The position numbers were made by a program, and so were the translations under genes. A stretch of 64,000 nt of DNA, taken from assembly GCA_019634695.1 (NCBI GenBank), contig JAHCAW010000008.1, positions 46,225 through 110,224 of the forward strand. Direction: 5' to 3'. The notes beneath the pieces are model-generated. The model saw only the letters and a list, made by a program, of their open reading frames with translations. It was not told where the DNA came from and made no database searches. Positions 8,455-19,433 of this stretch are shown one piece after another (the first letter of the stretch is position 1; the number at the start of each line of letters is the position of its first letter). The stretch comes from Candidatus Sumerlaeia bacterium. Its GTDB lineage: Bacteria; Sumerlaeota; Sumerlaeia; SLMS01; JAHLLQ01.

Positions 8455-11400
8455 TCAGCGGACGCCGAGCGCGGCCTGCACGGCGGCTGTCAGTTCCTGC
8501 ATGCGGAATGGCTTGCCGAGGTAGCCGCGGATGCCCGCCTCGCGCGCCTTGTTCTCGTCGACCACGTCGCTGTATCCCGAGCAGAGGATGATCGGGATAT
8601 CGGGCCGGAGTTCGAGGATGTTGCGGGCGAGTTCGATCCCGGTCAGGTTCGGCATCGTCTGGTCGGTGATGACGAGGCTGAAGCGGTCGGGCGCTTCGAG
8701 GAAGGCACGCAGGGCTTGGCGACTGTCGAGGTAGGCTTCGACGCAACATCCGATGCGCTGCAGGCGCAGGCGCGACAGGCGCACCACGGCGTCCTCGTCA
8801 TCGACGAACAGGACGAGGGGATGACCAGTGACGACCTCGGGCAACGTCGCATGGGCGGGCTCGGGGGCCGCGGGCTCGGCTCCCAACGGCAGGTAGACCT
8901 GGAATGTCGTGCCCTTGCCGACGATGCTGTGGACGGTGATCTCGCCTCCGTGCGCGCGGACGATGCCGTGCACGGTGGCCAGGCCCAGGCCGCTGCCGTC
9001 GGTCTTGTCGCGCGTCGTGAAGTAGGGCTCGAAGATGCGGTCGATGATCGCCGGGTCGATGCCGGTGCCGGTGTCGGACACTTCGAGCAGGGCGTAGCTG
9101 CCGGGCTGCAAGTGCGGCATCAGGCGGGCGCGATCCTCGTCGAGCCTGATGTGCCGCAGAGACACGTGCAGGCGTCCGCCGTTCTGGCGCATCGCATGGT
9201 AGGCGTTCGTGCCCAGATTCATGAGGACCTGGTGAATCTGGACCGGGTTGGCCATGACGGTGCCACAGCCGGCATCGAGTTCGTGATGAATCTCGATCGT
9301 CGAGGGCAGCGAGCCGCGCAGCAGCTTGAGCGCCTCCTTGACGACGGGGTTGAGGTCGAGTGGCTTGCGAGTCAGGTCGCGGTCGCGGCTGAAGGTCAGG
9401 ATCTGGCTGACGAGTTCGGCGGCGCGCTGGCCGGCGATCTCGATCTCGCGCAGCATCTGGTGCGTCGGGTTGTCGGTCGCGGTCTCGTTGCGGGCCAGTT
9501 CGGCGAACCCCAGGATGCCCTGCAGGATGTTGTTGAAGTCGTGGGCGATGCCGCCGGCCAGGACGCCGATCGCTTCCATCTTCTGTGAATGCCGCAGGCG
9601 ATTCTCGACCTCGAGTTCGCCGGTGACGTCGCGCTTGACCGACACGTAGTTGACGATTCGGCCGTCGCGGTCCAGCAGCGGCGTGATGGTCGCCTCCTCG
9701 TGCAGCAACTCGCCCGTGCGACGGCGATTGATGAAGCGACCCGTCCACACCTGTCCCGAGGAGATCGTCTCCCACATCTGCCGATAGAACTCGGGCGGAT
9801 GCTCGCCGCTCTTCAGGATACTGGGCTTCTTGCCCAGCATCTCGGCGCGATGATAGCCGGTCAGGCGTTCGTAGGCCGGATTGATGTAGAGGATCACGCC
9901 GTCGGCGTCGGTGATTTCGACGCCCTCGGCAAGTTGGTCGATCGCTGCGGCCAGGCGCGTGCGCTCCTGGTCCGCCTTGCGGCGTTCGGTGATGTCCTCG
10001 ACGATTCCCTCGATCCACCAGCAACCAGCCGCCTCGTCCTGCTCGGCGCGGGCGGTGAACGATGCGGCAACCGGTATGCCGTCCTTGCGGCGCAGGACGA
10101 TCTCCTCGTTGCGGATCTCGCCGTCCGACTTGAGGCGGACGCGAAAGCGCTCCTGATCCGTTGTGCCGAATCCGAGGCCGTCGAGACTGGCCGCTCGGAA
10201 CTCGTCCAGCGACTCGTAGCCGAAGATCGTGGCGAGCGCGCTGTTGGCGTGGATCAGCTCGATTTGTCCCTTCGCGGCCCGCAGTCGATAGATGCCCAGA
10301 CTCAGGTTCTCGACCAGCGTTCGGTACTGCCGTTCGGACTCGGCCAGCGCACGCATCTTCTCGCGCAATTGGTGCGACAGCAGGATGCCCTCGACCGCCG
10401 GGGCCACCAGGTTGCCGATCGCCATCATCAGTTCGACGTCGGCGGGCGTGTAGGCGGCCGGCGTGTAGCTCTGGATCGACAGGATGCCCATGATGCGGTC
10501 GCCCACGACGAGCGGCACGTACAGCAGCGATGCCGATGGGCGGGAGATGTCTCCGAAGGCGAGGTCCTGGTTGGGACGGCGGCGCAACTCCTCGCGGCTG
10601 CGGTGGATCACCACCGGCTCGCGGTCCATCAGCAGCGAGTGGTAATGGGCGATCTCCTTCCACTCGCGGGGATGGGGATGCGAGGGCACGCGGCGGAACT
10701 GGCCGTCGATCGTGTCGAAGTAGCCCAGCGTGTGGATCGAGTCCGTCTCGGAGCTGTAGGCGTCGATGAAGGAGGCATCGACGCTGAAGAAGTTCCGGAG
10801 CGCCAGGGCCACGGCCTCGGAGAGCGAGGCAGGGTCGCGGCTCGTGGTGGCCGCGCGACCTACCGCCAGCATCACCTCCAGCGTGCGATTCGTCTCGATC
10901 AGGTGCTGTTCGGCGTGCTTGCGTTCCGTGATGTCGGAGGCGAAGAGCACCGCGCCGTTGGGCGCCCCGTCGGGACCTATCACCGGATAGACGGACAACT
11001 CGTGCCACACGCCGCCGTGCAGCTCCTCGTGGTGGATCGGATGCTCCTCGGCCAGCGCGCGGGCCAGCTTGTGGCGCCAAGCATCCACCAGACCGCGCGG
11101 CAGCACCCGCCAGATGGGTTGCCCGAGTACCTCCTCGCGCGCCTTGCCGAACCGCCCCTCGAAGGCCGTGTTGATGTCCAGCACGTTCCCGTCGCGGTCG
11201 ATCAGTGCCACCGTGTCGTGCGTGGAGTCGAACATCGCTCGCAGGCGCGACTCGCTCTGGATCAGCTCCTGCGCGTGCTGCTCGAGCTGGTCGTGCAGCA
11301 GCACCGACTCGACCGACGGGCCGATCCACTGGCCCACCTGCGCCACGAACGCCAGGTCCTCTTCCGTATAGGCATTGATCGTGTAGCTCTGCACCGACAG

Positions 11401-12264
11401 GATGCCGATGATGCGCTCGTGCACGGCCAGCGGCACGTAGATCAGTGACGCCGACAGGCGCGTGGCGTCGCCAAAGCCGACACGGGGTTCCGGCTGTCCG
11501 ACGAGCTCTGCTTCGGTCCGCAGGACGAGCGTGGGTTCGCCCTGCTCGATGATCCGGCGGTACTTCCGATTCTCCTTCAGGAACCCGCGTTCGAAGCGGG
11601 GCTGGTCGCATTCCTGGAACACGCCGTCGATCGTGTCGTGGTTGCCGAGCGCCCGGATCATCCCGGTGTGGGCGTCGTAGATATCCAGCGCGAAGGCATC
11701 GACGGGAAGTATCTCGCGCAGCGTGTGGGCAAAGGACCGGGCCAGATTGCGCGGGTCCTGACTGGTGGCCACGGCCTGGATGATGCGATTCAGTGCCGTC
11801 AGGCGCGCGTTGGACTCGCGCAGGTTCGCCGTCGTTGTCTCGCGCTCGGTGATGTCGGTTGCCATCGACAGGACGCCGCTCACCCGGCCGGCGGCGTCGT
11901 GCAGCGGCGTGTTCCACCACTGGCACACGATCGTCCGCCCGTCCTTTGTGCAATTGCGGTTCGAGCTCTGGAATCCCCCGTCACCCGCGACGACGCCGGC
12001 GAGCACAGCCCGAACCGACCTGTGCTCGGCCTCCGGGACGATGAGCTGGACCATCTCGACGCCCAGAACGTCGGCGCGGGCATGGCCGAAGAGCTGCTCG
12101 GCGGCCGGGTTCCACTCTGTCAGCCGGCCCTGCGTGTCGCAGCACATGCAGGCCAGGGACAGGTACTGCAACTGCCCCGTCGCCAACCCGACAAGTCCGG
12201 AATCGGCTGGTTCAGCGCCAGGGGCAATCGGTTGCCTGGACTCCCCGTGTTTCGAGTTCATCAT
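8455..12264 (-). CDS. hybrid sensor histidine kinase, PAS-GAF-PAS-GAF-PAS-PAS-HisKA-HATPase-REC
   Basis: A 1,269-residue cytoplasmic hybrid kinase without membrane segments. Order of domains: PAS (about 28-140), GAF (155-345), PAS (360-470), GAF (480-650), PAS (660-780), PAS (790-895), HisKA with H908 (GGIAHDFNNIL), HATPase (SDTGTGIDPAIIDRIFEPYF and GSGLGLATVHGIV) and a C-terminal receiver with acidic pair VDDED, phospho-acceptor D1201 (ITDQTMP) and the lysine in YLGKPF. Each sensory PAS ends in a DITER-type linker. The two GAF domains share long near-identical phrases (SASLIYVPL/SASLLYVPL, IMGILSIQSYT), pointing to internal duplication. The start is an ATG at 12264 in a tandem ATG pair, with GGGGTGG upstream. 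No partner regulator is adjacent. It is divergent from the large protease gene across 253 bases. The signal is unknown. Confidence 0.9.
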   Translation of the reverse strand: MMNSKHGESRQPIAPGAEPADSGLVGLATGQLQYLSLACMCCDTQGRLTEWNPAAEQLFGHARADVLGVEMVQLIVPEAEHRSVRAVLAGVVAGDGGFQSSNRNCTKDGRTIVCQWWNTPLHDAAGRVSGVLSMATDITERETTTANLRESNARLTALNRIIQAVATSQDPRNLARSFAHTLREILPVDAFALDIYDAHTGMIRALGNHDTIDGVFQECDQPRFERGFLKENRKYRRIIEQGEPTLVLRTEAELVGQPEPRVGFGDATRLSASLIYVPLAVHERIIGILSVQSYTINAYTEEDLAFVAQVGQWIGPSVESVLLHDQLEQHAQELIQSESRLRAMFDSTHDTVALIDRDGNVLDINTAFEGRFGKAREEVLGQPIWRVLPRGLVDAWRHKLARALAEEHPIHHEELHGGVWHELSVYPVIGPDGAPNGAVLFASDITERKHAEQHLIETNRTLEVMLAVGRAATTSRDPASLSEAVALALRNFFSVDASFIDAYSSETDSIHTLGYFDTIDGQFRRVPSHPHPREWKEIAHYHSLLMDREPVVIHRSREELRRRPNQDLAFGDISRPSASLLYVPLVVGDRIMGILSIQSYTPAAYTPADVELMMAIGNLVAPAVEGILLSHQLREKMRALAESERQYRTLVENLSLGIYRLRAAKGQIELIHANSALATIFGYESLDEFRAASLDGLGFGTTDQERFRVRLKSDGEIRNEEIVLRRKDGIPVAASFTARAEQDEAAGCWWIEGIVEDITERRKADQERTRLAAAIDQLAEGVEITDADGVILYINPAYERLTGYHRAEMLGKKPSILKSGEHPPEFYRQMWETISSGQVWTGRFINRRRTGELLHEEATITPLLDRDGRIVNYVSVKRDVTGELEVENRLRHSQKMEAIGVLAGGIAHDFNNILQGILGFAELARNETATDNPTHQMLREIEIAGQRAAELVSQILTFSRDRDLTRKPLDLNPVVKEALKLLRGSLPSTIEIHHELDAGCGTVMANPVQIHQVLMNLGTNAYHAMRQNGGRLHVSLRHIRLDEDRARLMPHLQPGSYALLEVSDTGTGIDPAIIDRIFEPYFTTRDKTDGSGLGLATVHGIVRAHGGEITVHSIVGKGTTFQVYLPLGAEPAAPEPAHATLPEVVTGHPLVLFVDDEDAVVRLSRLRLQRIGCCVEAYLDSRQALRAFLEAPDRFSLVITDQTMPNLTGIELARNILELRPDIPIILCSGYSDVVDENKAREAGIRGYLGKPFRMQELTAAVQAALGVR

Positions 12265-12517
12265 CGCACACCACCCCGCACGGGCACCCGTCTCGCCGGA
12301 TCGTGCCTCGCCCCCCGAGCTGCTGACGGCACCGTGCCCCGAGCCCTGCCGGTTGCCAAGCCGGATTCCTGTTACGACATACAGAAACGAGGGGGGTTCT
12401 CCTGTAGGGCTCGCAGGCAATCCCCCGTCACGGGTGATAGATATCGGCCTTGTCGCCGCCCCCGTGTATCGGCCAGAATGAAACCGCTGTACCATCGAGG
12501 GAGAGGGAGTCCGTGCC

Positions 12518-15500
12518 ATGGTCGCGTCGGCGGTCGGGTTGCGGGTTGGCATCTTTGTATTGGGGACGGTTCTTCTGGGGGCGGAATCGACGGCGGCGGG
12601 GCCGCCGTACCCGACCGGGCTGCTGCTGGACCCGGCGGCGGACAAGGCGGCGCCGCGCGTGACCACGCGGCGCTGGCCCGACAAGGTGCTCCCGCCCAAG
12701 GCCAAGAACATCACCCACCTGCCTGTCGTCACCGCCCAGCAACTCGCCAACTGCGGCGCGTTCGCCCCGAGCTACTACTACAAGACCTATCAGGAGGCAC
12801 GCGAGCACGGCTGGGTCCGTCCCGATCCGTCGACGCACCCCGAGCGCGTGATGAGCACGGGCTTCACGTTCCCGCTCGCCAACCGCGGCGAGAACGACGG
12901 CGCCAGCATTTCCCATGTGCTCGACATCATCTGCAACGCCGGCATCCCGCCGCTCAGCGTACTGCCCGAGCTCTGGGACTTTCAATCGCTGCCGCCCCCG
13001 GCTGCCTGGCGCGCGGCCCTGCCCCAGCGCGCCGCCTCCTGGGCCGCCATCGACATCGACACCGACGCGGGCGTCACCTTGCTCAAGGAGCATCTGGCCT
13101 CCGGCGACATCGGCGTCTTCGCTGCGCCGGTCTACCGCGATTCCTTCGACAAGTACCCCGACGGCACTGGTGTCTCCGGCGACGTCATGGTCGAGGCGGG
13201 CGGAGTGTTCTACAACTGGCACGCCTTGGCGGTCATCGGCTACGACGACACGAAGACCTACACGGTGGACGGCCAGCCCGCCAGCGGCGCCTTTCTGGCC
13301 GTCAACAGTTGGGGCCAGAATTGGGGTGTCCACGATCCCGACGCCGGCACGGGCGGATTCATTTGGTTCTCGGAAGACTTCCTCCGGAACCGACGGCCGA
13401 ACGGCGGTCCCATCTACATCATGACAGACAGGATCGGCTACCAGCCGACGCACACCGCCGTGCTCGAGGTTGGCTTCGACCGACGCAACCGGGTCGGCTA
13501 CGGCGCCTACCCCGGCTCGCCCACCAATCCGCTCTCCACCGGTCACGGCATTCGTCTGGGCGGAAGTGGCGAGTTCTCCTTCGCGGGAACGCTGATCGTC
13601 GACATGACCGGACATGTCGGCGCGGGCCGTGCGTATACGCTGCAACTCTTCGACGATTCGTCGCTTCTGAATATCGTACCGCAGGGCGCCCAGACGGGCA
13701 TCGTGCTCAGCTTCCATGTCGAGCATCCGGACGGTACGGTGATCGCTGCTCCGATGACGGACGGTCCCGTCCCCATCCTTGCCGGATTCCAGACCCGTGT
13801 GCACGCTGGCCCCTTCGAGCCGCTCGAACTCGGCGAAGCGCACGACGAACTCGCCACCCACGCGGTGAACACCGCGTGGTGCGACTGGGACCGAGACGGC
13901 GACCTCGACATGGCCGCCACGGGGTCCTTCCTGACAGCCAGTGACCTGACCCGCCTCTACGCCGCCCACAATGCCGGCGCGCCACGCCTGTTGAACAGCA
14001 CGATCACCCTGCCCGGCCTGACGCGCGCCCGCCTGGCCTGGACGGACTGGAATCTCGACGGCCTGCCGGACCTGTCGCGCATCGCCGCCGCGTCGACGGC
14101 AACGGTCTTCACAAGCGTCGGCACCAGCCGATTCGTCGCCGAAGACTTCGGCATTCAGCCGATGACCCAAGGCGCGCTCGCGTGGGGGGACTACAACAAC
14201 GACGGGCGCCCCGATTTGATCATCGGCGGATTCGATGCCGTGTCCCAGCGAAGAACCGAACTCTATCGCAACGACGCCGCATGGGGCTTTGTCCCCACGG
14301 CGTACGCCCTGCCCATGCGCGCGGAGGTTGCCCTGTCGTGGGCCGACATGAACAACGATGGCTGGCTCGACCTCGCCGTCGGCGGCACGATGCTACGCAA
14401 TCAGGCGGGATTCTTCTTCGAGGAGGCCGCCGTCCTGTACGAGGGCCGGTTCGACACGCACGCGTGGGCCGACTACAACAACGACGGCCGGCTCGACCTG
14501 GCCGCCTCCTACTATGACGTCAATGGCGACACCCTCGCCGAACGTGTCCGCACCGTGATCTTCCGCAACGACGGAGCCTTTGGCTTCACCGACATCGGCG
14601 CGCCGTTGGTCGGCACCCACTCCGGCTCGTTGGCGTGGGGCGACTTCGACAACGACGGCCTGCTGGACCTGATTGTCGCCGGAAACACGACCGACTGGAT
14701 CGAGGAGAAGGCGACGCGTCTGTATCGCCAGCTCCCGGGCGGCACCTTCGAAGATGTCGGCCCGGACCTGCCCGACCTCGCGGATGGCAGCATCACCTGG
14801 GTGGACTTCGACCGCGACGGCGCGCTCGATCTCCATCTCTCCGGCACCATTCCCTTCGACGGCACTCCGCCGATGAAGGCGACGACGGTCGCCTTCCGCG
14901 GACGCACCAGCTCGCAGGGCTATCTGGGCCGGCCCAACACTCCGCCCTCGGCACCGGGCGGACTGCGCGTCGATTACAATGCCGCGACCGGAGTGGTCCA
15001 ACTGGAATGGGACCACGCGCACGATGCCGAGGCTCCATCGCCTCTTGGCCTCGAGTACCTCCTTCGCGTCGGCACACGCGAGGGCTCGGCCGACGTGCTC
15101 AACGAGAGTTTCCGTTCGCCCGCGGCAGGCGCGACTCCGCACACGCGATTGGCCGACAACCGGCGGGGGCGCGTGATCCGCGGTCTTCCGTGGGGCCGCT
15201 ACTACTGGAGCGTCCGCACCGTGGACGCCGGACTCGCCGAGTCCGAATGGGCACCCACCCAGACGTTCGTTCTGGGCAGCGCGGGGTTGGTCACCGGCGA
15301 TGCGAATGGCGACGGCGTGGTGGACGCCGCCGATCTCATCGTCGTGGCCCGTATGATCCGCGAGCAGATTCCCGTCCGACTGGAGCAGGCGGACTTCGAC
15401 GCCGATGCCCGCGTGACCGTACTGGATCAGGCCGCCATCGCCGCCGCGATCCAGGGCCGCGCCTCCACGTTCGTCGAAATTGCATCGGCAACCATCGGAC

Positions 15501-17689
15501 CCGAGGGAGGTACGCTGGACGCCTCCGAGCACAACATCCGCGTTCTTGTTCCGCCCGGCGCGTTCCCCGAGCCCACGCCGCTGTCCGTGCGGTTCTCGCC
15601 GACGATGAACGACTATGGCCCCGCGGCGTTTGCGGGGTGCTGGCGCGTCGAGGGCTTGCCGTCCGACATGACGCAGGCGATCGACGTGCGCCTGCGCGAC
15701 GCGCGACTCCAGAGCGATCCCTACGCTCTCCTCGGCACCTACTCCTACGTGACCTCCGATGGCGGGGAGCGTTGGGCCTATCACAAGAAGCGCCTCACCG
15801 CGGCCGGCGGCGACTGGCATGCGCTCTCCGTCCTCCCGCCCGACGTGCCCGTCGCCCGCAAGAGCCTCGCCGACAAGGGCGACTATAGTTTCGGCATTCA
15901 GGTGTACCTGCTCGGCGAGACGCAGTTTCAGTACGCGGGTGGCAACTTCCGGATCACTGGGCCGGCCGCGGTGCGCGACAAGCTCCCCGCGCTCGCCCAG
16001 CACCTCGAAGATGCCCTCGCCAAGTACAAGACCGAGTTCGGCTTCAACGTCAGTGCCCGCGACTGGAGCATGCATCCATTGGAAGTGAGCATCGTCGACC
16101 TGGGCACCGGCGACGACGGCACGCCCAAGGAAGCCTATACCTTCCCCGGCTGGGGCACCAACAGCATGGGCATCCAGCTCAGCCCCTACCTGCTCCTCAA
16201 CCGCGACGACGACTACGTGCGCCGCACCGTCGCCCACGAGCTCTTCCACGTCGTCCAGTTCTTCTACGATCCCCGCAACTTCATCTCTCGTCGCGGAAGA
16301 CCCCCTCACCTGTGGTGGAACGAAGCCACTGCCACCGCCATGGAACGCCACTTCGCCGACGACCCGGACAACTACATCCCCGATCCCGTCGCCAACAACT
16401 TCCTGCTCACGTTCGAAGGCTACGCCCACCAGGTCCAGCAGGCCGCGGACACCGAGGGGCTGGCGGAGAGCGCCTACGGTTACGCCATGGCCAACTTCGC
16501 GTACCACTTCGTGCGCCGCAACGGCGACGATCCGCGCGTCCTCCGCACCACCTACGAGAAGATCCTCCAGCACGCCTCGGCTCTGGATGCCATCCAGCGC
16601 TCCGACGCCGACTATCCCCACTCCACCGTGTTCAGCTCCTTCTTCCCCGAACTGGTGATGCAGAACCTGTTCAGCGACCGGAACCAGATCAACGCCCTGC
16701 GACTCTACGTCGCCAAGCCGCGCCGCACGTTCGTCCTCAAGGATCCGCCACAGCGCGGCCTGCGCTTCCCAACCGAAAAGCAACGCTTTCTGGGCGCCTC
16801 GCTCGGCATCCTCTCCTTCGAGCCTCCGCTGCTCAACGCCGCCCCACTCGACAAGCTCGGCTTCCAGCTCCAGGCCGACCCGCAGGGCCGCAACCTCCTG
16901 ACGGTCGTCGCCTACACGCCTTCCAACCGCCAGTTCGAACTGCTGGGCCACGCCACCCTCGATTCCGCCACGGGCACCGACCGCCTGATCCTGCCCGACG
17001 CGAGCGCCCACATCAAACCCGACCGCTGGCTGATCCCCGTCGTCTCCACCTTCTCGCGCGTCGAACCCGATCGCCTCTACGACACCCGCGTCGCCTTCGG
17101 CGTCTTCCGCGACTATACGGCCCGCGCGGTCCCCGCCTACAGGTTCGAGGGCATCACCCTCCACGAGGCCAACACCGACCTCGGCTGGCCCGCCTGGACC
17201 TGCCACGCCGAATACTCCGCCAAGGATGTCGCCAACCTGACGGAGCACCTCAACCCGCCCGGAATCGCCACCCCGGGCGTCTCGCTGCAATTCTGGACCG
17301 ATCCCGTCAGGCCCGTCTCCCTTACGTTCAACGCCGTCCCGCATACCCTCACCCTGCAGACCACAATCCCCGACGAATTCGGCATCGGCACACTCGACGT
17401 CACCGCCAACATCAACACCGCCCGGCCGCTGGAGTACCAACTGCGCAAGATCCGCGTGACTGGCTCCACCCCCGACGAGTTCAACACGGAATGGCTGTGG
17501 GACTCGCCCTGGCAGCAGACCGGCAACCTCGAACTCACAATGGACCCGGACGAAACCTACCTGCTGTATCAAGTCCGAATCCGCTACGAGTACCACATCC
17601 GGGTGACAAACAGCGACGGCTTCGTGACCAAGGACGAGTCCCACGTCCGAGTATCCACGCCGTTCTTCATGTATCTGCTGGTCCGGTAG
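12518..17689 (+). CDS. secreted multidomain protein with papain-type and HExxH protease active sites, FG-GAP repeats and a dockerin
   Basis: 1,723 residues with an N-terminal signal peptide (about residues 1-27). The first part is a C1-family cysteine peptidase with triad C79 (NCGAFAPSYYYKTY), H235 (YNWHALAVIGYD) and N263 (AVNSWGQNWG). At about residues 440-800 there are seven FG-GAP/VCBS calcium-binding repeats of the type W-x-D-x-N-x-D-G-x-x-D-L. An FN3-like domain and a dockerin-like pair of calcium loops (GDANGDGVVDAADLI; ADFDADARVTVLDQ) follow, then a ZU5-like segment. Near residue 1240 is HELFH with WWNEATATAMER 25 residues later, the spacing of a gluzincin metallopeptidase (zinc ligands H1240, H1244, E1269). 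The C-terminus is beta-rich with no anchor seen. The ATG has GGGAG about 12 bases upstream. It probably acts outside the cell or on its surface as a protease; the activity of both sites is inference. Confidence 0.85.
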   Translation: MVASAVGLRVGIFVLGTVLLGAESTAAGPPYPTGLLLDPAADKAAPRVTTRRWPDKVLPPKAKNITHLPVVTAQQLANCGAFAPSYYYKTYQEAREHGWVRPDPSTHPERVMSTGFTFPLANRGENDGASISHVLDIICNAGIPPLSVLPELWDFQSLPPPAAWRAALPQRAASWAAIDIDTDAGVTLLKEHLASGDIGVFAAPVYRDSFDKYPDGTGVSGDVMVEAGGVFYNWHALAVIGYDDTKTYTVDGQPASGAFLAVNSWGQNWGVHDPDAGTGGFIWFSEDFLRNRRPNGGPIYIMTDRIGYQPTHTAVLEVGFDRRNRVGYGAYPGSPTNPLSTGHGIRLGGSGEFSFAGTLIVDMTGHVGAGRAYTLQLFDDSSLLNIVPQGAQTGIVLSFHVEHPDGTVIAAPMTDGPVPILAGFQTRVHAGPFEPLELGEAHDELATHAVNTAWCDWDRDGDLDMAATGSFLTASDLTRLYAAHNAGAPRLLNSTITLPGLTRARLAWTDWNLDGLPDLSRIAAASTATVFTSVGTSRFVAEDFGIQPMTQGALAWGDYNNDGRPDLIIGGFDAVSQRRTELYRNDAAWGFVPTAYALPMRAEVALSWADMNNDGWLDLAVGGTMLRNQAGFFFEEAAVLYEGRFDTHAWADYNNDGRLDLAASYYDVNGDTLAERVRTVIFRNDGAFGFTDIGAPLVGTHSGSLAWGDFDNDGLLDLIVAGNTTDWIEEKATRLYRQLPGGTFEDVGPDLPDLADGSITWVDFDRDGALDLHLSGTIPFDGTPPMKATTVAFRGRTSSQGYLGRPNTPPSAPGGLRVDYNAATGVVQLEWDHAHDAEAPSPLGLEYLLRVGTREGSADVLNESFRSPAAGATPHTRLADNRRGRVIRGLPWGRYYWSVRTVDAGLAESEWAPTQTFVLGSAGLVTGDANGDGVVDAADLIVVARMIREQIPVRLEQADFDADARVTVLDQAAIAAAIQGRASTFVEIASATIGPEGGTLDASEHNIRVLVPPGAFPEPTPLSVRFSPTMNDYGPAAFAGCWRVEGLPSDMTQAIDVRLRDARLQSDPYALLGTYSYVTSDGGERWAYHKKRLTAAGGDWHALSVLPPDVPVARKSLADKGDYSFGIQVYLLGETQFQYAGGNFRITGPAAVRDKLPALAQHLEDALAKYKTEFGFNVSARDWSMHPLEVSIVDLGTGDDGTPKEAYTFPGWGTNSMGIQLSPYLLLNRDDDYVRRTVAHELFHVVQFFYDPRNFISRRGRPPHLWWNEATATAMERHFADDPDNYIPDPVANNFLLTFEGYAHQVQQAADTEGLAESAYGYAMANFAYHFVRRNGDDPRVLRTTYEKILQHASALDAIQRSDADYPHSTVFSSFFPELVMQNLFSDRNQINALRLYVAKPRRTFVLKDPPQRGLRFPTEKQRFLGASLGILSFEPPLLNAAPLDKLGFQLQADPQGRNLLTVVAYTPSNRQFELLGHATLDSATGTDRLILPDASAHIKPDRWLIPVVSTFSRVEPDRLYDTRVAFGVFRDYTARAVPAYRFEGITLHEANTDLGWPAWTCHAEYSAKDVANLTEHLNPPGIATPGVSLQFWTDPVRPVSLTFNAVPHTLTLQTTIPDEFGIGTLDVTANINTARPLEYQLRKIRVTGSTPDEFNTEWLWDSPWQQTGNLELTMDPDETYLLYQVRIRYEYHIRVTNSDGFVTKDESHVRVSTPFFMYLLVR

Positions 17690-17860
17690 GGGGCGGGGGC
17701 TGCCGGCCCGGAGAGTCCCTCGGAGGGCTCAAAGGTTTTCTCCGAGGCGGTCGCAATCGGGCTTGTCATGGGCGGGGGGCGGTGGGCAGGGTCTGCGCCC
17801 GGCGCGGATCACCCCGCCCGGGGCCCCCGCCCGACATCCTTGATCCGGACGGCTGCTTCC

Positions 17861-18961
<1,101 letters not shown>

Positions 18962-19012
18962 TCGCCGAGGCGAGCGAGGTCCTTGGGGCGTTCATCACAG
19001 GAATCCGCCTCT

Positions 19013-19249
19013 TCAATGAGCGGCGGATCCCTTGGCCCAAGGCATATCGACGACTTCGAAGGCGCTCGGCAGATACAACTCTCCGGGCCGATACCCGAAG
19101 GAGAGCAGTCGGGTCGCCTCCAACGCCGCGAGCCGCTCGCAGGGCGTGCGGCTTCTCCAGTACTCCCGGTCGGAAGCTTCGGCTTCCTCGGGTGTATTAA
19201 CCTCGAGAACCCACCGATCGGGCGAGCGCAGATACTGCTCTACGGACAT
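19013..19249 (-). CDS. small helical protein, second copy of the nucleotidyltransferase partner
   Basis: A 78-residue acidic protein (from ATG 19249; a TTG at 19282 would add 11). The centre, EEAEASDREYWRSRTPCERL then ALEATRLLSFGY, and the end, AFEVVDMPW, are clearly related to the protein at 19816-20040 (EEAAEQDREYWRHASYERRL, EVIECPW). Small proteins with the DREYWR motif are commonly found just upstream of DUF6036/AbiEii-type nucleotidyltransferase genes, where they are thought to act as partners or antitoxins; that link is from general knowledge, not shown here. This copy lies downstream of the nucleotidyltransferase and may have its own promoter (a TTGACA at 19314-19319). It has no second nucleotidyltransferase beside it. 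Confidence 0.7.
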   Translation of the reverse strand: MSVEQYLRSPDRWVLEVNTPEEAEASDREYWRSRTPCERLAALEATRLLSFGYRPGELYLPSAFEVVDMPWAKGSAAH

Positions 19250-19289
19250 GGAATCACCAACCGGCGGCAAGTGCAGGAGCAACGCAACG

Positions 19290-19319
19290 AGGATCGCCCG
19301 AGAACCCGGAACCTGTCAA
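19290..19319 (-). promoter_or_regulatory. candidate sigma70 promoter for the small gene at 19013-19249
   Basis: On the minus strand a perfect -35 box TTGACA (19314-19319) is followed after 18 bases by GATCCT (19290-19295), a weak -10 (3 of 6 consensus positions). The transcript would start about 40 bases before the ATG. The -35 context TTGACAGG is the same as that of the promoter proposed at 20073-20101 for the related gene. Confidence 0.35.
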
Positions 19320-19433
19320 GCACCTGCAAGGATAATGTCCGTGACTCCTCCCATCAAGCACCCGCTTCACCCAGTGGTTCCGGGCCCGTCGGAGTTCGGG
19401 CATCCAGGAGTGCGGGTGCCTGCCACGCGCGGC

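Noticed and set aside
8798..11953. A 1,051-codon open frame on the minus strand within the sensor kinase gene
   Set aside because: It is an arginine/alanine/proline-rich shadow of the kinase in another frame; no family motifs, and GC-rich codons leave few stops.
14393..17644. A long antisense open frame in the large protease gene
   Set aside because: Low-complexity glycine, valine and glutamate text that mirrors the sense codons; no domain visible.
17718..17747. Hairpin CCTCGGAG/CTCCGAGG upstream of carA as an attenuator or terminator
   Set aside because: Only eight base pairs with a 14-base loop, no uridine run and no leader peptide or aptamer features.
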